DNA of 52,259 nt from Pigoraptor vietnamica. Its lineage: Eukaryota; Opisthokonta; Filasterea. This document shows, one piece after another, positions 1 to 8,518 of this stretch (its first letter is position 1; the number at the start of each line of letters is the position of its first letter). The stretch lies in the NCBI GenBank assembly GCA_943704525.1, contig CALSCQ010000342.1, forward strand, positions 1-52,259, given 5' to 3'. Below the pieces are notes generated by a model. That model was not told where the DNA came from. It saw only the letters and a list, made by a program, of their open reading frames with translations, and searched no databases. The translations under genes and the position numbers were made by a program.

Positions 1-91
<91 letters not shown>
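1..91. repeat. (CA)n microsatellite at left edge
   Basis: About 45 uninterrupted CA dinucleotides open the window. VPS53 is cut off here: its last visible exon ends at 232 with a normal donor, so this run lies in or next to the following VPS53 intron. Confidence 0.97.
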
Positions 92-95
<4 letters not shown>

Positions 96-231
96 CAGAG
101 CAAAGCGAGAGGCGAGGGAGAACGTGAAAGTTGTCGTAGTCAGAGCATGCAGAAAACGATGGATATTTGGATATTGAAAGGATCCTATGGACATCGCGAC
201 ATGTTAGATTGGTGAACAGTAGCGCACTCAC

Positions 232-1601
232 GTCAGGCTCGAGGACGTCGATGGCGTAGCACGCCTCGTTCAGCACTTGCACTTGCGTTGGGTTGGGGTT
301 TCCCTTCGCGTTAACGTTTTGCTCAAAGTCCTCCATGATTTGCTTCCGCAGTTGCGTCTGCGGGCGCGTTACCCCTCCGTGAGCACGAGAATATGTCACA
401 CAAACGATGCACGCACGCACGCACATACGCCACGCGCGCACATGTGAAAACCGCATGCACTGACGCGGACGCACGGAAAGAGGGCCACAACATACCTTGA
501 GCGTGGCGATGCGCTCGGCGAGGTCAGCAATGTGCTTGATGTGACGATAGTTGTCGAAATGGCCAAAGACGTTCACGCACACGTGCAGCACTTGCGAGAT
601 CTCGCGGTATTGCCGCTGCTTGCTCAGCGTCTGTGACGAACAGACAACAGCGTCACGGAACGGCAAGCGGACAATTCACATCCACAACACGACAATTGCT
701 TCTATTGTTCTGCTCTAAATCCAAGCCTCGCTTCCCCGACGGCGTGCGACTCAACAACACCCACCTTTAGCGTGTCAAGGCTCCCGACGAGCATGTAGAG
801 GTGGTTGAGGGCGACAATGGAGGCCGTGAGGTGCTTCTTGGCGTTGTCGAGCTGCTTGATGTCGCGCGTGATCTCGTTCACCATGTGCTCCGACGCGTCC
901 GCCTTGCGCTTGATGTCCTTTATCCGCGTGAAGAGCTCCTGGATCCCCCGCTGTGCCTCTCCAAGTGCCTGCGCAGCGACAGCCGCTCAGCGATAAAGCC
1001 GCTTGCACGATCACCACTTTCCCCAACAACAACCGCTGTGGTAGAGCCGTCTCGCACAGATGCGTACCTTTCGGCCTTCGTCGCCGACATGCGATTGGCC
1101 ACGTACAACGACGCGGATCTTCTCGTCAAGTCGCCTGAAGAGAAACGCCATCAGTACGCATCAGCCATGTCGCCTCGCTTTTCTCTCTGTCTCTCAAGCG
1201 TCGACAGCAGGCACATCATACATACTCACCGGATTTTCACGCGGAATTTGCTTGCGATTGGGTCGATTTGAGAGAGCGATTGCTCGTTGGGGAATATTGT
1301 GTTGATGTACTCAACGGGATTAAAGTCGGCGCGGTCGAGGGGGTCGGTGCTTGGCAACACCTGTCGCACACACGCGCAGAACGAAGGGTTAGAAAAACGC
1401 AAAAGAGCGTCCCTGCCCTCGCACACGTATACTTGCACAATTCGTCGAAACACACGCGGGGGAAGACGTGCATTTTATAGAGCAGCTCGCGTCACACAAC
1501 TAGATTACCTGCGCAATGGCCGCCTCCACCTCCGGCGGGAAGTTGATGATGCTGAGGTCCTCGTGAGGGGCCTCGTCTTCGTCGTCATAGCGCCCCGCCA
1601 T
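232..1601 (-). CDS. VPS53: VPS53, GARP/EARP tethering subunit (N-terminal part)
   Basis: VPS53 is a subunit of the GARP/EARP complexes, which tether endosome-derived vesicles at the trans-Golgi or recycling endosomes. Six exons join in phase: 1601-1509, 1360-1230, 1134-1068, 968-765, 630-496 and 357-232, giving 252 residues. The start is the ATG at 1601, followed by an acidic stretch ([10 protein letters not shown]). Exon 2 holds the family signature [19 protein letters not shown], exon 3 reads VVVRGQS, and exon 4 carries the coiled-coil segment [19 protein letters not shown] followed by [14 protein letters not shown]. These match the Vps53 N-terminal domain closely. The exon at 357-232 ends in a GTGAGT donor, so the remaining two thirds of the protein lie beyond the left edge. 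The gene is divergent from CFAP119 across a 443-bp spacer. Confidence 0.93.
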
Positions 1602-2044
1602 TCTTCAGCTGCGAACGCGTTGCAACAAACCCGCGATGGGCAAAGGTGGATGGCGGGCGCCACCCGCTCACGCGTCCCTCACCGCAACTCAGTCGAAGTG
1701 AGTACGCACGAACACACGTCTATTAGAACGGGTGTGAAGCCTTGGCGAATGCTGCGACAAAGGCTGTGGTGGCGAGGGCCGTCTTCTTTTTACGGGAGCG
1801 ATGAGCAACTCACCTTCCATTCCGATAAGAAAACAGCTGTTGTGCCGTCATTGTGACGTATAATTCCAATGTGACGTCAATTAAATATGATACGTCAATA
1901 TGATGCATGCATCAATCCATGGCAACAGCCAATCGCCGTTGTGCCTCTTCCTAAAACTGTGTCCTGCGCTTTCTTCTCATACGAACGTGAACTTTTTGTT
2001 GGAAGGCACAGTCTCCAGCACACACACACCCCAAACTAGAGAAG
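1602..2044. promoter_or_regulatory. Divergent VPS53/CFAP119 promoter with CRE cluster, X-box half site and CCAAT
   Basis: This spacer separates two divergent start codons. It contains a perfect CRE palindrome TGACGTCA at 1872-1879, flanked by TGACGTAT at 1854-1861 and TACGTCA at 1891-1897. A sequence CCATGGCAAC (1917-1926) matches the right half of an RFX X-box, and a CCAAT box follows at about 1929-1933. The X-box half site lies about 120 bp upstream of the ciliary gene CFAP119, where RFX sites are expected in ciliated opisthokonts. The motifs are seen; their function is inferred. Confidence 0.5.
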
Positions 2045-3314
2045 ATGCCCGCAGCGACTACCCGCCTGTTTTTTGAGCCTCCGAGGCTCTGCGTGTGGAC
2101 GGACATCACGCCCGAAATCGCGCGCGAGCTCGTCGTCGCAGCGAAGAACCCACAGCGGCGCCTGCAAGTCCTGTGCGAGACGTTCGAGTTGCAACCCGCC
2201 ACAGACGAGACGGGCCGCGATGCCATGACATGCGACCTCCTCAACAGCGTCGTCAACTTCTGCTTCGATCAAAAGTTTGGGCCGCACCAACTGAGCGCGC
2301 TCGTGTCGATCGTGAAGCGCACGCACGGGTACTGCATGCTCGGCTACGAACGCACTCTCGACGAAGGCTATGCTTACTTTCGGGAGATTATGATGCGGCA
2401 CAGCGTGCAGCGACCGCCGCGCAGCGAGGCCATCTTCCAACTTGCCGAACTCACCGCCGTCAACGAGTTTGTGCTGGCGACATACTTTCGCCATTACAAG
2501 CTCTACAACTACGCCTTTGGTTCCCGCGCGAAGCAACCCGTCGAGAGTGCCCCCGCCGCCGACCGCCCGCCGACGGAAGTGGACGGCGATGCACTCGTTA
2601 TGCTAGACTTGGAAGGGGCGGGTGCTGGGGGGGAGATCGGCCCCGACGGTCTTCCCGCCGTGCAGTCGTGGGCGTCGGGTGGCTCGCCACTCATCGGGGG
2701 CGAGGACCGTCCCGTGTCTGTGACTGAAGGCGGCGTCGGTGGGACATCGTCAACATCGATCCCTCCCACGCCCGGCCTTGTCGATGGAGCCGACCGTCCG
2801 ACGTCGGCGCCGCTGGAGGCTGCACCCGTGGATGCCGTGCAGCAGCCGCAGGAAACGCATCTTGGTGGGTGCGACAGCCGCCGTTTATGCTTTGTGTGTG
2901 TGTGTGTGTGTGTGGTGTGTGTGTGTGTGTGTGTGTGTGTGTGCACGACGCAAGTGGTGCGCCCATATTGGCATCTTCAAATATGTGTGCATGATGACAG
3001 TGAGTGCGCGTTCCGGTTGATTAACCTTGCGTGACATTACGTTTGCAGTGGACACGTCCGCACTCCTCGCGCAAGTGCCGGAGCCCGTGCGCGATCTCGT
3101 GCTTGCGTCGCTGAACAACCACATCGCCGAGGTGAAGAAGACGCTCGAAGACGAAATTGAGGCGCAGAAGGCCGCCCTTCTCGACCGCATCGCTACACTG
3201 GAATCGCGCCTGGCCGCGGATGTCGCCTCTCCCGCAGCGACTGGCGCAAAGGCCTCATCGGGTCGGCTCAGCTCCATGTCGTCGAAGGGCGCGAAGAAGA
3301 AGGGCGGAAAGTGA
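2045..3314 (+). CDS. CFAP119: CFAP119/CCDC189-like ciliary protein
   Basis: Two exons, 2045-2864 and 3049-3314, join in phase 1 to give 361 residues. The first 165 residues resemble the conserved domain of CFAP119 (CCDC189/FAP119), an axonemal protein: LCVWTDI near the start, a segment reading FGPHQLSALVSIVKRT, then MMRHSVQRPPRSEAIFQ and VLATYFRHYKLYNYAF. The middle is Pro/Gly/Ser/Thr-rich and probably disordered. The end (about residues 285-335) is a predicted coiled coil, followed by a Ser/Lys tail (GAKKKGGK). The single intron (2865-3048) holds a (TG)n run. The assignment rests on remembered family motifs. The 3' end is convergent with VPS29, 251 bp away. Confidence 0.75.
2895..2942 (+). 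repeat. (TG)n microsatellite in CFAP119 intron
   Basis: TG dinucleotides with one break near 2914 fill the middle of the only CFAP119 intron. Confidence 0.95.
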
Positions 3315-3565
3315 GGGCGGTGCCTGTCGTTGCGTGCGTGCGTGCGTGCGTGCGCGTGCGTGTTGAGTCTTTGCGTGCCTCGTTTGCAGGAAATGGACGT
3401 AATATTTCGCCATGTTCGGAGTCCCACTCAATCTGGCACAGTGAGCGGAGTACAGACTTTGGTTCGTTGAATGCTTTGCTTTCTTGTTCGACAGACACCG
3501 CTCACGCGCGCGCACACACACATGCGAATCGACGTCAACGCACTGCGCCTTACGCAAGCACTCCT

Positions 3566-5713
3566 CTATGCCGTCTTCTTGTAGTCGATGCGCTCGACCT
3601 TCACGTCGTCGCCGTGGAGCGTGTACACGTACGTCACCACGTTGGCCCCCTGAATGTCCATCAGCACGAACGACGGCACGACGTCACTGCGGTGGCAGAG
3701 GGTAAGATCAGAAGCCGCGTAAAAACGCACGCGAACCGCGTAACAGCTCAAAGTGCATGACATGGGAATTCGCGCTCAGTTGCTCAGCGTGCGCCGCAAT
3801 ACTGTGTGTCGGCCAGTGGCGAATTATTTTTCACGCACCTTGTGAGTGCGCTGTACGCGCCGGTGGCAGAGCCCGGGTTGACGAAGAAGCGGCCCTCGCG
3901 CTCGAACGTGTCGCACTTGTGCGTGTGCCCAGTGATGAGAATGTCGACGTCCATCTGCACGCAATTCAAACATGAGACGGGCGCACAACAATGCAGAACG
4001 GGACAGAAAGCGCAAACAAATAACACTATGAAAAAATTAGGTGCGACCACGGCGTGTGAAGCCATCTCTCTCTCTCTCTCGCAAAACATACAGAAATGCA
4101 ACGCGCCCTTCTCAAATTCGGCGGAACGATGGAACCAAAAGAAGACGAGAGAGCCCCTGGCTATACATCGACAGCCGACTTCGCCACTCGCCTGTCGTTG
4201 GAGGAGGGAGAGGGCCTCGAGGTCGCCCCAGGGCACTATTTGGTGGCCGTGCGACAGGCCAATGCGGAACTGGCCAACCGTCACCACCTTCTGATCGGGG
4301 TAGGCAATGTTCTGGGCAAGGAAGCAACAGGATACATGTCAGTGTGTGGGTGTGTGAGAGTGGGATGTGGACGGGTGATTGTGTGTGTGTGTGTGCGTGT
4401 GTGTTGGAAAAAAGAGAGGGGGCGGGGGGGTGCTGGGTGTTGGCTAACATATTTACAGTCAAAATTGGGCAAAAGGGCACTGTCTGGCGTAACAGTCGCT
4501 ATGCGCAGTACGTGACGCGCAGCGCTGCTCACAAACAACAAGCAGCGCAACAACGGGCACAGAGGGACCCACGCACCTCATCGAAGTCGCCCTTCACGAC
4601 GTGCACGTCGCTGGCGAGCGCCTTGAGGTAGTCATATGTCTCCTTGCAGCATAGGTTGCCCGTGCAGAGAATGTGCTGGATCTTGCCGGGAACCTGAGTC
4701 GCGGCGTCCACAACGGGTCAACGATGGTCAGGCGCTCGCGTGACAAAGAGTTTGAGAGCGGTTTGAGGGCAGCGTAAAAAGTGGCCTGGAGTCATGCGAA
4801 TGAAATACCAATGGCGCGACGCACACAGTCTCAACGTGGACAACAATTGGGCGCTGTGCTGCACTCGTGACACGTAACAACAACGGCCGCTGTCGTCACG
4901 TTGTGTGTGGGGGCGAACATAGCACGCACGCGATGTTGCGTTGAAATCAGAGTTGATGCGCACCAAAAGCTTCTTGAACTTGGCAGGAAGATCGTTTGTA
5001 CGGTGGGGAATGTGCAAGTCGCCGAGCACGAGAACAAGCTGTGCAAGTGCGCACAATGTCAACGCTTGACATCGCAAAGCAGGCTCACGCAGACATACGC
5101 AAGCACACAAAGTCGATTCTTCATACGCAAAGGCACATCCACAGCACATGCACACAGGCGCACATGTGCACAGCAAGAGACTCCTCGCACACAGACAGCT
5201 CACGCAGACATACGCAAAGGGCATCCACACAGCACATGCACACAGGCGCACATGTGCCAAGCAAGAGACTGTTCGCACACAGACAGCTCACGCAGACACA
5301 CGCAAGCACACAAAGCCAATTCTTCATACGCCAAGGGCACCCACACAGCACATGCACACAGGCGCACATGTGCCAAGCAAGAGACTGTTCGCACACAGAC
5401 CCAAGCACAGATCTCCGTTCCATATTCCGAGTGTTAAACACAGCCTCTAACAATCACTATGAAATCGAGTGCAGTGTGCCGCACCCCCGCACACACACAC
5501 AATACAACACAACACAAACTCACCATTTTCAACGCCACACACAAAATTGCCCTCCGCAAGACTGAAGAACTCCCTCAAACTCTCAACAGCAGTACCACGC
5601 GGACACTCTCTACAACGCCTTCTGCGTCTGTGTGTGAAAACGAAGATTCAGCATACACTGACACAAAGAAAGCGCATAACACAAAAGCCAGTTGGGACTG
5701 CCGGGCCGGCCAT
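3566..5713 (-). CDS. VPS29: VPS29, retromer subunit
   Basis: VPS29 is the metallophosphoesterase-fold subunit of retromer. Exons: 5038-4964 ([13 protein letters not shown]), 4693-4577 ([18 protein letters not shown]), 4311-4192 ([16 protein letters not shown]), 3954-3839 ([26 protein letters not shown]) and 3686-3566 ([18 protein letters not shown], ending YKKTA). A short first exon at 5713-5699 would give MAGPA joined in phase 0, like the MAGHR start of a human isoform, but its donor (GTCCCA) is poor, so the start is tentative. With it the protein has 187 residues, close to the usual 182-186. The intron between exons 4 and 5 (4191-3955) starts with GC. Intron 1 holds a three-unit minisatellite. 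The family GDxH, GN and GHTH positions are kept; VPS29 is generally regarded as a scaffold rather than an enzyme. Confidence 0.92.
5083..5400. repeat. Three-unit minisatellite in VPS29 intron 1
   Basis: Three tandem units lie at 5083-5197 (115 nt), 5198-5285 (88 nt) and 5286-5400 (115 nt). Each contains GCGCACATGTGC, a 12-bp palindrome, followed by GCAAGAGACT and TCGCACACAGAC. The middle unit lacks an internal block of about 27 nt. Units 2 and 3 are most alike, which suggests recent duplication. Confidence 0.9.
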
Positions 5714-6059
5714 TAATTTGAAAATGTGCAATTTCCGCTCACATTTCCCAATTAGTCAAATAAATTGCTCTTTGTAGTTCTACCGAGATCTCGGGCACTG
5801 GCGACACGTCATGTCTTGGAACTTGCTCCACGAGAGCAAACATGCATCTCGCCGTGTGCGCACGGTCCATAGGTTCAAAACAGTACTGTCTGCTTTGACT
5901 TGATTCATTTGTTGGGTTTTGCCTTTTCGCCTTCTGTTTCAGTGTGCGGTGTTTCTGCTGTGCGTGGTGGACGGGGCGTGTTGTGCGTGCGTGTTTTTTT
6001 GCGCGTTGTGAGCGTGTGCGTGTGAGGGCGCGGGTCGCCCCTGCTTTACCTTCGTCATC
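5714..6059. promoter_or_regulatory. VPS29/Derlin divergent promoter region with an ACGT element
   Basis: This 346-bp spacer lies between the tentative VPS29 start and the Derlin ATG. It contains CACGTCA at 5805-5811 (TGACGTG on the other strand), which is the core of a UPRE/ATF6-XBP1 site, about 250 bp upstream of the Derlin start. The 150 bp before the ATG are T/G-rich. No TATA box stands out. Regulation by the unfolded protein response is inferred only. Confidence 0.35.
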
Positions 6060-6849
6060 ATGGCGCAACCGGTGGAGAACTGGTACATGGAAGTGCCGGT
6101 CATTACGCGATTTTACATGACGGCCTGCGTGCTCACGTCGGTCGCTTGTGTGAGTGCAGCTGCGTGCGCCCGCTGAGATGCGTTGAGATGCGTGAATTGG
6201 GAGCGCTGGTGTATACGTGTCGTCTCAGTGGCTCATCCGCTCAACTCTTGTGGAAAGTAATGCTTGCCGTTATGCGCTCCCATTATGCCGTATTAGTGGT
6301 GGCTGCATGTTCGTGAGAGTGTGATGGCGAGTGCGCTGACGGGTCGTTGCCTCGCGACTTTCCCCTGCAGCAACTCAATTTCGTGACGCCGTTTCAGTTG
6401 TACTTTAACTGGCATTTGATAACGCACAAGTATCAGGTGACGTGTGTGTGTGTGTGCGGTGTGTGCGTGTGTGCGTGTGTGTGCGTGCATGCCTGTGCGT
6501 ATGTGTGCGTGTGTGTGCGTGCGTGCCTGTGCGTATGTGCGCGTGTGTGTGCGTCTGTGTGCCGAATGCGGCGTATGTGCTAAGTGTGAGTATGTTGGTG
6601 TGCGTGCGTGTGTGTGGTCCGCAACGCATTGCTAATTTGCACTCAACTTACATCCTCAGTTTTATCGCCTTATCACGACGTTCCTCTTCAATGGGACGCT
6701 GGGACTCGATTTTCTCTTTCACATGTTCTTTCTCTATCGCTATTCGCGGTATCTTGAGGAGGGCTCGTTCCGCGGGAGGCCCGGCGACTACTTCTTCATG
6801 CTTCTCTTTGGCGCCGCCTGCATGATTGTGAGTACGCCCATACGTGCAT

Positions 6850-6911
<62 letters not shown>

Positions 6912-7757
6912 CTTAAGATATGCCCTTCGTACGTACCACCCCAGTTGTTCGTTCCAGCGGTGCTTGACTTGTTTTGTGTCACAGAGTTTCGCGTAAATTG
7001 CAACTTTGCATTTCATACTTCTAATTTTTCTGCGCGCAGGGCGTGGCGCCGTTCATCGATATGCTGTGGCTCGGGTCCGGCCTGACGTGCATGCTCGTGT
7101 ACGTGTGGGGACGACGAAACCGCCACGTGCGCATGAGCTTCCTGGGCCTCTTCACGTTCACGGCGCCCTATCTTCCTTGGGTCTTGCTCGGTGCGTGTGA
7201 GAGCCGGCAATCGCGATCGCTCTCGCAGACCGACTCACTCACTCTCTTGCTTGCACTAGTGAATGATGGCCACACGTCTATGGTAATAAGCCGATCCGAC
7301 ATTTCTCGCTCGCTCGCTCACGTTTTTTGGTCGACGCGCAGGGTTCTCTGTGCTGCTCAACAGCAGTCCGCTTGGCGACCTTCTCGGCATCGGCATCGGG
7401 CACATTTACTATTACTTTGAGGACGTTTACCCCGTCCTCTTCCCTGGACGGCGGCGTCCGCTCAAGACGCCCGCTATCATGTACGTGCACGCAAGCCTTC
7501 CGAGTTCCGCATGTTCATTTTTCCGCTTTCTCCCCATTCTTATTGCTTATTTTTTACGATTTTTTTTTCGTTCGCGTTACTCCGATCTTCTCTCACGGAC
7601 GCCCTATGCGCATTGCAGCAAGTGGCTGTTTGAGGGCACGCCGCAAGGTGCCAGTGCCGAACCTCCTGTGGATAACGGCGAGGAGCAGAGGCGGCCCGGT
7701 GGCTTCCGATGGGGGGAGGGACAGCGCCTGGGCGAGGATGAAGAGCCGGCGCAATGA
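6060..7757 (+). CDS. DERL2: Derlin (Derlin-2-like ERAD membrane protein)
   Basis: Derlins are rhomboid pseudoproteases of the ER membrane that help retrotranslocate misfolded proteins to p97/VCP. Six exons, 6060-6149, 6371-6436, 6660-6827, 7040-7190, 7342-7480 and 7619-7757, join in phase to give 250 residues. Family matches include [65 protein letters not shown] and [13 protein letters not shown]. The C-terminus [12 protein letters not shown] is the SHP box that binds p97. No rhomboid GxSG catalytic motif is present, as expected. Introns 2 and 3 are filled with TG and CA runs. The sequence is closer to Derlin-2/3 than to Derlin-1, judged from the remembered human proteins. Confidence 0.94.
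6437..6620 (+). repeat. TG-rich tract in Derlin intron 2
   Basis: Imperfect GTGTGTGCGTGTG repeats occupy most of the intron between Derlin exons 2 and 3. Confidence 0.85.
6851..6909. repeat. (CA)n microsatellite in Derlin intron 3
   Basis: Nearly perfect CA run of about 29 units inside the intron between Derlin exons 3 and 4. Confidence 0.95.
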
Positions 7758-7954
7758 CCCCTGTGTGCGCAAAATACACAACCGCGTCCGGGGTGACTGT
7801 TACACTTTCGCAACACGAATATTTTGTATTTTTCTTTTTTTTTTTTTTTTTTTTTGTGTTCTCGGATCCCTCTCTCCCCTCAAGCACCCGTTCTCCTTCG
7901 TGTGAATCCTTGTGCCAAGCGCATCCGTCGCCTTCCCAACGGCGTGTCTTCGCC

Positions 7955-8201
7955 ATGCTGACCCGGACGTTCCTGGGTGCGGTGGTGGAGGCCGCCCGTC
8001 TTGTCCGACCGTCTCGCATCTTTGCTTCGCCACTGACGCGGTGTTTCTTGCGTGGTGTTTCTACGCGTGTCGCGTCGTCCCCTTCGTCCGCTCTCCTCTC
8101 GCTCTCTACAACTCCCGCCTTGCGTCGGTCGCCTTCGGGTCAACCGTCGATGCTGCTCGTGCCGGTGAAGCGGCTGTTCTTCGCGCGCCTGCTCAACCTC
8201 C
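7955..8201 (+). CDS. Possible first exon with mitochondrial-type presequence
   Basis: An open stretch starts at ATG 7955 (MLTRTFLGAVVEAARLVRP) and ends at a strong GTAAGT donor at 8202. It is rich in Arg, Ser, Leu and Ala and has almost no acidic residues, like a mitochondrial targeting sequence. It lies just upstream of the P-loop NTPase gene on the same strand and may be its first exon. However, the donor leaves phase 1 while the next recognised exon (8519) starts in phase 0, so the join is unproven. It could instead be a 5' untranslated or unrelated exon. Confidence 0.35.
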
Positions 8202-8518
8202 GTAAGTATGTGTGTGTAACTATGCGTGCACATGAGCTGAGAGGCGTGCATGCACGCCCGTGAGTCTCATGTGTAGCAGCCCTTTAAAAAAAGTGGTGCG
8301 AGCGGACACTTTGCGACGGCGTGGTCAGATTTCCATTGCCGCCGATTTGCTCCTCTTCTCTACCCAACATCTTCCGGGATCCGTCGCATTTTTTGTGCAC
8401 GCTTGCGTGGGTTGCTTTAGTGCGCTTCGCATTGGTCGTGACGGCCCCCGGGGCATGAGTGTTTCGCAGGGTGTTGCAGCATGTTTCTCGAGGGGTTTGT
8501 TGAATATGGCTGTTTAAG

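Noticed and set aside
5083-5400. CRISPR-like array (repeats in tandem)
   Set aside because: Three long direct units with no spacers, in a eukaryotic intron; this is a minisatellite.
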